From contig NZ_JANUDX010000001.1 of the NCBI RefSeq assembly GCF_024810105.1, positions 620,001 to 684,000 of the forward strand: a DNA stretch of 64,000 nt. The letters are read 5' to 3'. The position numbers were made by a program, and so were the translations under genes. This document shows positions 53,688 to 62,321 of the stretch, piece by piece; positions within the stretch are counted from its first letter, which is position 1, and each line of letters opens with the position of its first letter. Under the pieces are notes generated by a model. It was not told the origin of the DNA. It saw only the letters and a program-made list of their open reading frames with translations, and searched no databases. Source of the stretch: Stenotrophomonas sp. BIGb0135 (GTDB lineage: Bacteria; Pseudomonadota; Gammaproteobacteria; Xanthomonadales; Xanthomonadaceae).

Positions 53688-54299
53688 CTACTTGCCTGCC
53701 ATGGATGTCGAGCGTGCACGCGACGGAGCGGCGGCCAGGGCGGTGACGACCCGGCGGGCCACCTGCGCCTCGTCTGCGGTACGGCCGAAGTGGTCGACAT
53801 AGCGGCCTTCGCGGTCGAGCAGGAACAGGAAGGTGGAATGGTCCATCATGTACTGTCCGCGACTGCCATACGGAACCTTCTGGTAATACACGTGGTAGCG
53901 GTCGGTGACCTCGGCAATCTGCGCCGGTGTGCCGGTCAGCCCCACGAAGTCGGGCCCGAATACCGACACGTAGGCCTTCATCCTGGCCGGTGTATCGCGG
54001 GCGGGATCAACGCTGACGAAGATCGGGACCAACGATGGCCCGCCCAGCGACCGCACGCGCCGGGCAATGCGCGCCACGCGCGCCAGGTCGGTGGGACACA
54101 CATCCGGGCAGGAGGTAAACCCGAAATACAGCAGCGCCGGTTTGCCCTGGAAGCTGCGCTCGGTGACCTCGCGTCCACTCTGGTCGGTAAGTTTGAACGC
54201 GCCGCCAGTCCGCGGCGGGCTCTGCGCCGCCAGCGGTGGCGTCAGCAGCAGCGACACCACAAGAGCAGCCGCGAGGGCCTGCCATCGGGATCGTTCCAT
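53688..54299 (-). CDS. SCO1/SenC family copper chaperone
   Basis: A 203-aa thioredoxin-fold protein with a signal peptide at 1-25. It carries the copper motif FGFTSCPDVCPTDLARV (CxxxC) and the distant His in YMMDHSTFLFLLD. SCO proteins deliver copper to cytochrome oxidase CuA or to other copper enzymes. Here it is the last gene of an operon with a multicopper oxidase and an outer-membrane barrel (1 bp from the latter). It probably serves that oxidase or a terminal oxidase induced under the same low-oxygen control. Confidence 0.93.
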   Translation of the reverse strand: MERSRWQALAAALVVSLLLTPPLAAQSPPRTGGAFKLTDQSGREVTERSFQGKPALLYFGFTSCPDVCPTDLARVARIARRVRSLGGPSLVPIFVSVDPARDTPARMKAYVSVFGPDFVGLTGTPAQIAEVTDRYHVYYQKVPYGSRGQYMMDHSTFLFLLDREGRYVDHFGRTADEAQVARRVVTALAAAPSRARSTSMAGK

Positions 54300-54300
54300 G

Positions 54301-55446
54301 TCAGTGCGCTCCACTGTACGTCAGTGCGAAGCCGACCAGGTTGGAATCCTGTCCACCCCGCGACTGGCTGCCGACGGACAGGGCAACGGTCAATTGACCG
54401 GTCACCCGGTAGCCGCAACTCAGTTCGTTGAGGTAGTCGTGCCGTCCGGCTCGCGGTGCCCACGGCCGCCGTTTGTCGGTGCGGGTGGCGCCCACGACCC
54501 AGCGGCCATAATCGATCGTGACCGAGGTGGTGAGGTAGCGGGTGTCGTTGCCGGCGACGGCGTCTTCGTTCTGCACGGCCGCGTACTCCAGCAGCGGTAC
54601 GACGTCGACGTAGCGGCCGCGCAACGTGGTGTCCAGGTCGGCGCTGGAATCGGGTGCCCAGATATAGCGCGCTGAGACGATGCGGATCACTTCATCGTCG
54701 GCAGGCCCGGTGTCTGGCTGCGCCGGCCCGGCGCGGTTTCGCATGTAGCCGGCCTGCAGTTCCAGGAATGGCAGTGCGGGAATCGCATCCCAGTTCACCG
54801 TCAACGCGTAGGAATCCAGTTTGCCGGTGTTGGCCGGGCCGCCGTCGGCACGCTGGGCGCGCCCACCACTACGGAAGAACGGCCGGCTCAACTCGGTGGT
54901 GTCGGCGGTGTAGAGATTGACCCCGCCCTGCAGCATCCCCAGCCTCTGGCCGAACCAGCGATACGCGTAGGTTGCGCCGAGCACGCCGCCCAGATCGTAG
55001 GTCGAGACGAAATCATTGGTATACAGCCCCGGTGCGGCATCCATCGCGCGCCCGAACGGCACCTGCAGTTTGCCCACCTGCAGCTGCGTGTGCTGGGTGA
55101 GCGCGTAGTAATTGAGCTCGTTGACCACCAGGCCGATGTCACCGAAGGTGCGTTTCTCACCCGCGCCCGGCGGGTTGATCGGGTTGAGTTCGGTGGACAG
55201 CCGGATCTGGTCGTTGGGGCTGAACCGCACGTAGAAACTGCTCTGGATGTCAGGGTAGAAATCGGTGGTGTTGCGCGGCGCGGTGGCCCCATCGCCCTCG
55301 ACGCGACTGAAGTCATACTGCATCACCGCGCTGTAATCCATGCCGAAATTGGGGTAATAGCCCTTGTCGGCACGGGCCTCGCCGGACAGCACGGCCAACC
55401 CGCCCACGATGCCCAGCGCCAGGCTGCGTCTGCATAGTGCGTCCAT
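54301..55446 (-). CDS. Outer-membrane beta-barrel protein
   Basis: A 381-aa exported barrel. The signal peptide is about 1-26 (GEARA). Alternating strands follow, with Tyr/Phe girdle residues (SSFYVRFSPNDQIRLSTELN, ELNYYALTQHTQLQVGKLQV, PFGRAMD) and a C-terminal strand VGFALTYSGAH. The VGKLQVPFGR turn is like that of phosphate-selective porin or OprO-type barrels. The ATG follows GGAGGGTCCG and overlaps the oxidase stop by one base (TGATG). Possibly it passes the copper-enzyme substrate or metal; unknown. Confidence 0.82.
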   Translation of the reverse strand: MDALCRRSLALGIVGGLAVLSGEARADKGYYPNFGMDYSAVMQYDFSRVEGDGATAPRNTTDFYPDIQSSFYVRFSPNDQIRLSTELNPINPPGAGEKRTFGDIGLVVNELNYYALTQHTQLQVGKLQVPFGRAMDAAPGLYTNDFVSTYDLGGVLGATYAYRWFGQRLGMLQGGVNLYTADTTELSRPFFRSGGRAQRADGGPANTGKLDSYALTVNWDAIPALPFLELQAGYMRNRAGPAQPDTGPADDEVIRIVSARYIWAPDSSADLDTTLRGRYVDVVPLLEYAAVQNEDAVAGNDTRYLTTSVTIDYGRWVVGATRTDKRRPWAPRAGRHDYLNELSCGYRVTGQLTVALSVGSQSRGGQDSNLVGFALTYSGAH

Positions 55447-57026
55447 CACGGACCCTCCGGAGGCAGCTGCACACTGGCCGGGAGGGTGAACTCGCGCCCG
55501 CTGTTCGTGAGGTAGCTGCAGGTCTGGTTGTCGCCGTAGATGCCCCCCAGCGGCGCCAGCTTTACCGCCTGCGCATAGTCCTCGGGGCGTACCACCTGGA
55601 TCACCTGCATCATCCCGCCGTCTTCGTGTTCGAGGATGTGGCAGTGATAGACGAACTTGCCCAGCATCACCGGGTCACGGAACGGGATGCGCACTGTGAT
55701 CGAGCCGCGCGCGGGGATGAACACCGTATCGCGGTAGCCGCTGAACGGCACCGGCTTGTCGTTGATCGCCACCACCTGGAAATCGGTCTGATGGATATGG
55801 AACTGGTGCAGTTCCTGGGAGGGGTTGTACAGTCTCCACTCCTCCACATCACCCAGCTTGACGGTGGTATTCACGCGGCGCGGGTCGAAGCGCTCGCCAT
55901 TGATCAGGAATGCATCGCCGTCGGTGGCCGAATCCTGGAAGGCGAACTGGCGGACGTTGGCGACCTTCACCTTGCCCAGGTCCTCCAGCACCGGGTATGC
56001 ACTGGAAATGCTGCGTGTTGCCAGGGCCGCACCGGTCACCCGCAGCGTGGCGATGCGCGCGCCCTTGTACTGATCGCCGGCCGCACCGGTGTTGCCGGCG
56101 GCCAGCTCCACGGCATGGTCGCCGGTAGTGGCGCCCACCACCAGGATGCTGAAGCGTGCCGACGGCCCGATCAGCAGTTCGTCGGTCATCACCCGCTTGT
56201 TCACCGTGTTGCCGTCGCGCGAGAGGATCTGCACGTTCTGGCCGTTGATGCGGATGCGGAAATACTGGTTGGCCGAGATGTTCATCAGGTGCCACAGCTG
56301 GGTTTCGCCCGGCTGGATCGTGATCACTGGATCGGCTTGCCCGTTGACGGTGCGGATGGACGGTGCGCTGGTGACGATTTCGCTGGCCAGCCTGCCGGTC
56401 AGGGTCTTCTGGAAGTTGCGCAGGACCAGCACGCGTTCCTTGATGCCCTTCAGTTCCGGGAACGGATCCAGGATGCCGTCGACCAGGATCGGCCCGGCGA
56501 TGCCCGATTCCACCTGACGCTGCGCGCCGCCGTGGAAATGGCTGTGGTACCAGTACGCGCCAGGACTGTGGTCGGGGGGCAGCTTGAAGCGGTACAGACC
56601 CTTTTCGTGCGGGCCGACCTCGCGGAAGATGCTGTCGCCCGAATCCAACGGGGTGACGGTCATCCCGTGGAAATGCAGGTTGGTCTTCTCGTCCATCTGG
56701 TTGTCCAGCGTGATCGACACCGTGCCACCGGGACGGGTGCGGATCAGCGGCGCGTCGTAGTCCCCGTTGAACACCAGCGCGCGATAGGCTTGCCCGCCTA
56801 CCGACACCGCCGACATCGCCGGGCGCAACGTGCCTTTGCTGATGCCGTCGGCCCCGTAGCGGATTTCCGCCGGCGACTGCAGCAGCGCCCCGGGTGCGGC
56901 GGTGTCTAGCGGGGATCGGGCCACGGTGGCCCCGGTCCACAGCAGCGTGCCGATCAGCACCACGGCGTAAAGATCGTGCAGCCGTCGTGTGCGTGACGAA
57001 TGCGGAAAAATGGCGGGATGATCCAT
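55446..57026 (-). CDS. Multicopper oxidase
   Basis: A 526-aa exported three-cupredoxin enzyme. The membrane/signal segment is about 15-35. Copper ligands are HFHGMTV (His118, His120), YHSHFHGGAQ (His161, His163), HQFHIHQTDF, and the C-terminal YHCHILEHEDGGMM with the type 1 Cys, His and Met. All four clusters are intact, so it is an active oxidase (laccase, bilirubin-oxidase or CotA-like), not a nitrite reductase. Start at 57026 after AGCAGGTA. It lies in an operon with a membrane protein upstream and a barrel and SCO chaperone downstream, under FNR-type boxes. Confidence 0.93.
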   Translation of the reverse strand: MDHPAIFPHSSRTRRLHDLYAVVLIGTLLWTGATVARSPLDTAAPGALLQSPAEIRYGADGISKGTLRPAMSAVSVGGQAYRALVFNGDYDAPLIRTRPGGTVSITLDNQMDEKTNLHFHGMTVTPLDSGDSIFREVGPHEKGLYRFKLPPDHSPGAYWYHSHFHGGAQRQVESGIAGPILVDGILDPFPELKGIKERVLVLRNFQKTLTGRLASEIVTSAPSIRTVNGQADPVITIQPGETQLWHLMNISANQYFRIRINGQNVQILSRDGNTVNKRVMTDELLIGPSARFSILVVGATTGDHAVELAAGNTGAAGDQYKGARIATLRVTGAALATRSISSAYPVLEDLGKVKVANVRQFAFQDSATDGDAFLINGERFDPRRVNTTVKLGDVEEWRLYNPSQELHQFHIHQTDFQVVAINDKPVPFSGYRDTVFIPARGSITVRIPFRDPVMLGKFVYHCHILEHEDGGMMQVIQVVRPEDYAQAVKLAPLGGIYGDNQTCSYLTNSGREFTLPASVQLPPEGP

Positions 57027-57061
57027 GGATGTACCTGCTAGGCGACGGTTCCGGGGTGGGA

Positions 57062-57424
57062 TCAGGTACCGGCAATGGCCCAGGTGATGAAGCCGGTGGC
57101 GACGGCACTCAGCGCCAGCCCGGCCAGGAACAGCCAGTCGGCCATCACCTCCAGCATCCGGTTGCGCTTGCGCCTGCGTGTGCGCAGCGCGCCATAGGCA
57201 CACAGGCACGAGGCCAGGTAGATCAGCGAATCGATGCTGAGCAGGTCATCGCCCAGGGTGTCCACCTTGCGCAGCACTGTGACCACGTGCAGCACCCCGA
57301 CCACGGTCATGCACACGCCCAGCATCGCGGCCGACGTGGTGAAAATGTGGACGCAGATGTCCTCGTCCAGATGCGCATTGCGTGGCAGTGACGGGTCAGG
57401 TGGGGGCGACGGAACCGGGGCCAT
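57062..57424 (-). CDS. Small membrane protein (120 aa)
   Basis: A 120-aa protein with a Pro-rich lead. Three helices lie at about 30-50 (TTSAAMLGVCMTVVGVLHVV), 64-80 and 95-117, with a basic loop TRRRKRNRM between the last two. It heads the operon, 35 bp before the oxidase start, and its start lies 80 bp from an FNR box. No family recognised. Confidence 0.75.
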   Translation of the reverse strand: MAPVPSPPPDPSLPRNAHLDEDICVHIFTTSAAMLGVCMTVVGVLHVVTVLRKVDTLGDDLLSIDSLIYLASCLCAYGALRTRRRKRNRMLEVMADWLFLAGLALSAVATGFITWAIAGT

Positions 57425-57503
57425 TGGCGTTCTCGCTGGCAGCGTCCGGAAACGCTCCGGGCACGGGTCAGCCCGACCTTAGCGAGCACCATCCGCCCAC
57501 TTC

Positions 57504-57517
57504 ATGACCTGGATCAA
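57504..57517. promoter_or_regulatory. FNR box, proximal to the oxidase operon
   Basis: ATGACCTGGATCAA, a near match to TTGAC/T-N4-ATCAA, centred about 87 bp before the first gene of the leftward operon. Confidence 0.6.
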
Positions 57518-57588
57518 GCCGACGCGGATCATGCGGCCGGGCGCGCGCATTCAGCCGTCGGCGACCCGCGGACGTGGTCGCCGCGGGC

Positions 57589-57602
57589 TTGACCAGGATC
57601 AA
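57589..57602. promoter_or_regulatory. FNR box, proximal to the MarC-family gene
   Basis: TTGACCAGGATCAA, a strong FNR consensus, centred about 78 bp before the ATG at 57674. With the box at 57504 it lies in the divergent gap and could serve either direction. Confidence 0.75.
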
Positions 57603-57673
57603 GCCACCTTCACTGCCTGCGCGGCATGGTGCGCACTGGTCCCGCACGCGCGCCGCCGCGCCTCCTGCCTGCC

Positions 57674-58351
57674 ATGTGGAATGACTTCAGCCATACCTTC
57701 CTGGTGATCTTCACCAGCCTGCTGCCGGTGATCAATCCGCCCGGGGCGGCATTGCTGGTGCTCGGCCTCCTGCCTGACGCCACCGTGGCCCAGCGCGCGC
57801 GGGTGGCGCGTGCGGTCGCGTTCAACAGCCTGGTGATGCTCGCTGCATCCGTCGGAATCGGCGCTTACGTGCTCTCGTTCTTCGGCATTTCCATTCCGGT
57901 GCTGCGGCTGGCCGGCGGCCTGGTGATCGCCGCCACCGGCTGGCGCCTGCTGCAGGCCCCGGCGCAGAGCGAACACGGCACGCTCGCCGGCGCGGCGCAG
58001 GCGGAGGCACGGGAGGACGTCGACGCCACGTTGGAATCGCAGTTGTTCTACCCTTTCACGCTGCCGCTCACGGTCGGTCCCGGCTCGATCGCGGTGGCCA
58101 TTGCGGTGGGCACGAGCTCCCCTGCCGAAGGACCGGAGACGGTGCATGTCGCTGCCGCGGCCAGTGCGCTGGTGGCGTTGTGCATGCTGATCTACCTGTG
58201 CATGCGCTATGCCGGCCGCCTGCAACAGCTGCTCGGGCGCACCGGTACCCAGGTCGTGTTGCGGCTGCTGGCATTCGTGCTGCTGTGCATCGGCGTGCAG
58301 ATCGGCTGGCTGGGATTGTCTGAGCTACTGGGGCTGCCGGGCGTGCATTGA
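57674..58351 (+). CDS. MarC family integral membrane protein
   Basis: A 225-aa protein with six predicted helices. It opens FSHTFLVIFTSLLPVINPPG (the FxxLfxxiNPiG MarC signature), has PVLRLAGGLVIAATGWRLLQ, and FYPFTLPLTVGPGSIAVAIA (PLTxGPGxI motif), then a final VVLRLLAFVLLCIGVQIGWL helix. The physiological role of MarC proteins is unknown. The ATG at 57674 is chosen over an upstream GTG because it starts at the first helix. An FNR box upstream suggests oxygen control. Confidence 0.92.
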   Translation: MWNDFSHTFLVIFTSLLPVINPPGAALLVLGLLPDATVAQRARVARAVAFNSLVMLAASVGIGAYVLSFFGISIPVLRLAGGLVIAATGWRLLQAPAQSEHGTLAGAAQAEAREDVDATLESQLFYPFTLPLTVGPGSIAVAIAVGTSSPAEGPETVHVAAAASALVALCMLIYLCMRYAGRLQQLLGRTGTQVVLRLLAFVLLCIGVQIGWLGLSELLGLPGVH

Positions 58352-58371
58352 AGCACGCCGATGGCGCGTAC

Positions 58372-58956
58372 TCATGCCGTGCGGGGCGCCTCCGCCAGCG
58401 CCAGCAACTGCGTGGCCACCCGATCAAACGGCCCGATGTCCTGCATCGCCCGGCACATCGCCACCGCGCCCTCCACGCCGGCGATGATCATGGTCGCCTG
58501 CACGGCCGCCTGCGCGGGGGCGTGGCCGGCCTCGATCAGCGCGTTGCCAAGCCGCTGCTCCCAGCGTGCGAACACCACCGCCGCCGCCCCCCGTGCCTGG
58601 CTCGGCACGGCCTCCACCGGCGCTTCCACCGACGCGGCCAGCACCGGGCAGCCGGCATCGAAGTTGCTGCGCAGCAGGCGCTCGCGCCACAACTGCAGGA
58701 ACTGCGCGATACCCGGTGCAGCGCCCTCCTGCAGCAGCTTTTCGAGCAGGGCATCCACCTTGTCACCGGCCAATGTGGTGGCGCGGGCCAACAGTTCCTG
58801 CTTGCCGCCGGGGAAGTGATGGTAGGTCGAGCCGAGTGGCGCGTGGGCCGCCTTGGTCACCTCGCGGATGCTGGTGGCGTTGAGCCCCACCCGCGCGAGC
58901 ATGTCCGCTGCGGCGGCGACCACACGTTGCGGTGCATCGGTCGTTCGCGGTCCCAT
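58372..58956 (-). CDS. TetR family regulator
   Basis: A 194-aa TetR repressor. Its HTH is about 25-48 (SIREVTKAAHAPLGSTYHHF), preceded by RVVAAAADMLARVGLNATS. The C-terminal domain with GCPVLAASVEAP and HAPAQAAVQATMIIAGVEGA resembles the LmrA/YxaF group. The start follows AAGGAGG. It is divergent from the thioesterase-like gene across a pair of direct repeats. Confidence 0.93.
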   Translation of the reverse strand: MGPRTTDAPQRVVAAAADMLARVGLNATSIREVTKAAHAPLGSTYHHFPGGKQELLARATTLAGDKVDALLEKLLQEGAAPGIAQFLQLWRERLLRSNFDAGCPVLAASVEAPVEAVPSQARGAAAVVFARWEQRLGNALIEAGHAPAQAAVQATMIIAGVEGAVAMCRAMQDIGPFDRVATQLLALAEAPRTA

Positions 58957-58974
58957 GGCCCCCTCCTTGCTAAG

Positions 58975-59019
58975 ACAGTCGTCATAGCCTAGCGTATCCG
59001 CTCTATTACAGTCGTCATA
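58975..59019. promoter_or_regulatory. Direct-repeat operator candidate
   Basis: ACAGTCGTCATA occurs at 58975-58986 and again at 59008-59019, 33 bp (about three helical turns) apart, in the gap between the TetR and thioesterase-like genes. It is a likely binding site for two TetR dimers. Confidence 0.6.
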
Positions 59020-59025
59020 TTCCGC

Positions 59026-59568
59026 ATGAATCTCTGGTTCCGCCTGCTCTACCTGCTCCTGTGCAGTTACTTCCGCCCGCGCCTGGCGGCACCGTTCGGG
59101 GTCTCCAGACTGCCGTTCCGGGTGCTGCCCAACGACCTGGACAGCAACCTGCACATGACCAACGGGCGCTACTGGAACATCTTCGACCTGGGCCGGCTGG
59201 ACCTGATCCTGCGCATGGGCCTGGGCCGGGTGGCGCTGCGCGAGAAGTGGGCGCCGATCGTGGGCGCCGGCACCATCCAGTTCCGCCGCGAGCTCAAGCC
59301 GTTCCAGCGCTTCACCCTGGAAACGCGCCTGGTCGGCTGGGTGGGCACGCGGGTGATCATGGAGCAACGGGTACTGCTGGGTGAGGACAAGATCGCCACC
59401 CGCGCCCTGCTGGTGACCGGCATCTACGACCGTCGCCAGCGCCGCTTCGTGGACATGCCGCGCATGATGCAGTCCATCGGCGCCGAGGATGTGCCCTCCC
59501 CGCCGCTCGGCAAGGCCGCCGACGCCTTGCTGGCGGCCGACGCCGCGCTCAAGCAGGACGACGCCTGA
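59026..59568 (+). CDS. Hotdog-fold thioesterase-like protein (THEM6/FcbC-like)
   Basis: A 180-aa protein with a hydrophobic N-terminal helix (3-17) and a hotdog domain: LPNDLDSNLHMTNGRYWNIF (Asp and HMTNGRY), DLGRLDLILRMGL, TIQFRRELKPFQRFTLETRL, RALLVTGIYDRRQRRF. It is most like acyl-CoA thioesterase or 4HBT proteins involved in fatty-acyl metabolism. Starts only 7 bp after the second operator repeat, so repression by the divergent TetR is likely. Confidence 0.85.
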   Translation: MNLWFRLLYLLLCSYFRPRLAAPFGVSRLPFRVLPNDLDSNLHMTNGRYWNIFDLGRLDLILRMGLGRVALREKWAPIVGAGTIQFRRELKPFQRFTLETRLVGWVGTRVIMEQRVLLGEDKIATRALLVTGIYDRRQRRFVDMPRMMQSIGAEDVPSPPLGKAADALLAADAALKQDDA

Positions 59569-59580
59569 GCCGCCCTCGCG

Positions 59581-60312
59581 TCACGGTGCCGCGCGTACCG
59601 GATGCACCTGCTCGACCTGCACCATCTGGCTCCTGCCGCCCACGTGCAGCACGTACTCGAAGGTCTGCTTCATCGTGCTGTAGGCCTTGCCGTCGGGCGC
59701 GCCGTAGTTCGCGCCCACGCTGAGGGTGTGGCGGCCGCGCGGCAATGGCGTGAGCATCAGCCAGTAGCCGTCGGCTGCGGCCAGCGCCGAGGTGTCATCC
59801 TCCGGATCGAGGCGGAAACAGCCGTTGCTGGACACCCGGTGCGCCCGCATGTCGCCCAGCGGCTGCCCATCCAGGAGGACCACCGCGCTGAGCAGGTGCT
59901 CGTTGTTGACCGCCGCGCGCGCCTGCAGCGCCGTGCACTCACGCCGCCCGGGCGACGCGAAGATCACCATGTTGATGATCGGCAGCAGCAGGTGCTTGCC
60001 TTCGGGAACCACGCACTCGCGACGCGGCTGGAAACGACCGTTGGTACCCGCCAGGAACCACACCGGCCCGTCCTGGTCGATGTCGCACAGGCGGCCGTCG
60101 GGGTCCATGTACGGCGCAATCGGCCGCGCCGCCGCCCACCGCCACCACTGTTCCGTCCAGCCGGCCAGCGTGGTGCCCTGCACCGCCGCGCGCGTGATCG
60201 GCGCGGCCTCGGCCTGCGGGCTCCCCGCGTTCGCAGCGGTCATGGTCATGGCCAGGGCCGTCAACACGCCCCTCCCCACGCCGGCCAGGCGCGCCTGCAG
60301 TCGTTCGTGCAT
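59581..60312 (-). CDS. Exported hypothetical protein (243 aa)
   Basis: A 243-aa protein. The signal peptide is about 1-29 (TAANA). The mature part has conserved-looking blocks WTEQWWRWAAARPIAPYMDP, DGPVWFLAGTNGRF, RRECVVPEGKHLLLPIINMV and LPRGRHTLSVGANYG, with paired cysteines. The WxxxWWxW start and the VPxGKxLLxPxxN pattern recur in a family of secreted proteins of unknown function. No catalytic motif is recognised. Confidence 0.75.
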   Translation of the reverse strand: MHERLQARLAGVGRGVLTALAMTMTAANAGSPQAEAAPITRAAVQGTTLAGWTEQWWRWAAARPIAPYMDPDGRLCDIDQDGPVWFLAGTNGRFQPRRECVVPEGKHLLLPIINMVIFASPGRRECTALQARAAVNNEHLLSAVVLLDGQPLGDMRAHRVSSNGCFRLDPEDDTSALAAADGYWLMLTPLPRGRHTLSVGANYGAPDGKAYSTMKQTFEYVLHVGGRSQMVQVEQVHPVRAAP

Positions 60313-60378
60313 TCCCTTGTCCTCGTTGCTCCCTGCCCGGCGACACAGCGCCGCCCGGCTGCCCGGGAATCTACCGCA

Positions 60379-61164
60379 TCAGCGCCGCCGTGCGTGCAGC
60401 GCCCGGGCCACGGCGGCCTCGGCCAGGGGCGCCATGCGCGCATAGCCAGCCGCGGTGGGATGCACGCCGTCGGCGGCCAATGCCGCATCCAGGCCGCCAT
60501 CGCCGTTGGCCAGCGCGTCGTAGTAGTCCAGGTACACCAGGCCCTGCGCATCGGCGTACTGCCGCAGCGCCGCGTTGAGCGCGCGCACCTTCGGCGCCGG
60601 CTGCACGCCCGGCTGCCAGGGGTAGTCACTGACCGGCAGCACCGAGGCCAGTACCACCGCGATGCCATGCGCCCTGGCCAGTTCCACCATCGACCGCAGG
60701 TTGTCTTCGATCATCGCCTGCGTGCTCGGGCCGGTATTGCCCGCGATGTCATTGGTCCCGGCCAGGATCACCACCACCGCGGGTTGCAGCGCCACCACGT
60801 CCTGGCGGAACCGCAGCAGCATCTGCGCGGTGGTCTGGCCGCTGATGCCGCGGTTCACGTATCCCTTGCCCGGGAAGAACGACGCACTGCCGGTGCGGCC
60901 CCAACCTTCGGTGATGGAGTCGCCGAAAAACACTACGCGTGGCTGGCCTGGCGCGGCGGCGGGCAGCGCGGCATTCTCGGCGCGGTAGCGCTGCAATTGG
61001 GGCCAGTCCAGCAGGCGCTGCTGCATGCCGTCCACCTGCGCGGGAGTCAGCTCCTGCACGGGCGTGCGCAACAGCGGGTTGACCGCCGGGCCGTCGGCGT
61101 ATGCGGCGGGGATCAGCAGCGACAGCGTCGCGGCCGCGACCAGGGCATGCGGCAATGAAGGCAT
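60379..61164 (-). CDS. SGNH/GDSL hydrolase, exported
   Basis: A 261-aa exported esterase. The signal peptide is about 1-23. GDSL block I is VVFFGDSITEGWG (Ser83), block II NRGISGQTTAQML (Gly), block III ILAGTNDIAGNTG (Asn138) and block V DGVHPTAAGY (Asp232, His235): a complete catalytic set. It resembles the PAF-acetylhydrolase-like/rhamnogalacturonan acetylesterase group, so deacylation of a sugar or lipid is likely. Stands alone before the surface-glycan genes, which are read in the same direction. Confidence 0.93.
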   Translation of the reverse strand: MPSLPHALVAAATLSLLIPAAYADGPAVNPLLRTPVQELTPAQVDGMQQRLLDWPQLQRYRAENAALPAAAPGQPRVVFFGDSITEGWGRTGSASFFPGKGYVNRGISGQTTAQMLLRFRQDVVALQPAVVVILAGTNDIAGNTGPSTQAMIEDNLRSMVELARAHGIAVVLASVLPVSDYPWQPGVQPAPKVRALNAALRQYADAQGLVYLDYYDALANGDGGLDAALAADGVHPTAAGYARMAPLAEAAVARALHARRR

Positions 61165-61195
61165 CCGGAACACTCCGACGGGGATCACCACCAGC

Positions 61196-62314
61196 CTAGC
61201 ATGGGGTCGTGGTGCCCTTGCCAGGCAGCAGGGCGCGCCACAGGGTCCAGGATCGCCACCAGCGTCGGAACGGCCGTCTGGCGCGCCGACGCAACCCCGC
61301 ATCGCCGCTGCAGAGGCGCTGTTCGACCGCGGCCAGCACACGCTCGGCCGCCCGCGCATCGGTTGCGGGGTGGATCTGCATCGCATACGCGCGCCGCGCC
61401 TGTGCCGCTGCCCCGGGCATTGCCAATGCCGCGTCGATCGCTGCATCGATCTCGTCCGGCGAGCGCACGTCGTGCATGCACGGCTGTGGTTGGCGGTGGC
61501 AGACGGTCACCACCGGCTTGTCGAGCAGGATAAATTCTTCCACCACCGAGGAGGTGTCGCAGACCAGCACGTCGGCGGCCTGCATCATGGCCACCACGTG
61601 CTCGGCCTCCAGATAGCACGCATTCGGGCCGGCCAGCGCGCGGTAGCGCTCGCGCACCGCGGGGGGCGACATCGGGTGCAGGGTCAGCAGCCAATACCGG
61701 TCGCCGCGCGCGATGAGCGCCTCCAGCACCGGCAGGCACCGGCTCGCCTGGCTCAGGGGCGCATTGAACGTGGAGGCGTACATCACCCGCGGCCGCCCGC
61801 CTGCCGCCGCAAGCAGTGCCTGCACCTGCGTGCCGGGCGCAGCGAACAGCGCATCCAGTTTCGGCCACCCTGTCTCGACCACCCCGAAGTCCCGGCGCTG
61901 GGCTGCCAACTGCCGCAGTGGTGCGGTGGTGGCCGGTCCGTGCGAGCAGTACAGGTCGAACAGGCCCAGCATGCGGAACTGGCCCTGCGCCGGGTCGCGC
62001 TTGTGCAGGTTCAATCCATGGAACAGCTGCACCTGCAGGCCGGGGAAGAACGGCGGGATCCGGTTCACGGTGGCAAACACCGCGTGCGGCTTGAACGCGC
62101 GCAACTGCCAGCCACTGCCAATCCGCTGCTCGCCCGGTTGCAGGCGCGCGGCCACCGCGTCCGGTGCCAGCCACAGCACCTGGTGACCGCGTGCCTGCGC
62201 GCACGCCGCCAACGGGCGCAGGATCGGCAGCGCGTACGCCTCCGAGGCGAGCATCACCCAGCGCCGGGGCGCGTGCGGCGGCGGGACGGCAGTGGGCATC
62301 AACGTGGCCGCCAT
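61196..62314 (-). CDS. CDP-glycerol glycerophosphotransferase family protein
   Basis: A 372-aa glycosyltransferase-B-fold protein: WVMLASEAYALPILRPLAAC (N-domain), VQLFHGLNLHKRD, VMYASTFNAPLSQA, LTLHPMSPPAVRERY, and VLVCDTSSVVEEFILLDKPV, the signature of TagF/TagB-like transferases. These transfer glycerol- or ribitol-phosphate to glycans; in Gram-negative bacteria they act in LPS or capsule assembly. The start at 62314 is 7 bp after the stop of the upstream glycosyltransferase gene, so the two are coupled. Confidence 0.85.
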   Translation of the reverse strand: MAATLMPTAVPPPHAPRRWVMLASEAYALPILRPLAACAQARGHQVLWLAPDAVAARLQPGEQRIGSGWQLRAFKPHAVFATVNRIPPFFPGLQVQLFHGLNLHKRDPAQGQFRMLGLFDLYCSHGPATTAPLRQLAAQRRDFGVVETGWPKLDALFAAPGTQVQALLAAAGGRPRVMYASTFNAPLSQASRCLPVLEALIARGDRYWLLTLHPMSPPAVRERYRALAGPNACYLEAEHVVAMMQAADVLVCDTSSVVEEFILLDKPVVTVCHRQPQPCMHDVRSPDEIDAAIDAALAMPGAAAQARRAYAMQIHPATDARAAERVLAAVEQRLCSGDAGLRRRARRPFRRWWRSWTLWRALLPGKGTTTPC

Positions 62315-62321
62315 GCGCAGG

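Noticed and set aside
55446..57026. Copper nitrite reductase (NirK), suggested by FNR control
   Set aside because: The protein is ~526 aa with three cupredoxin-type ligand clusters and the HCHILEHE-type C-terminal motif of multicopper oxidases, not the two-domain NirK pattern.
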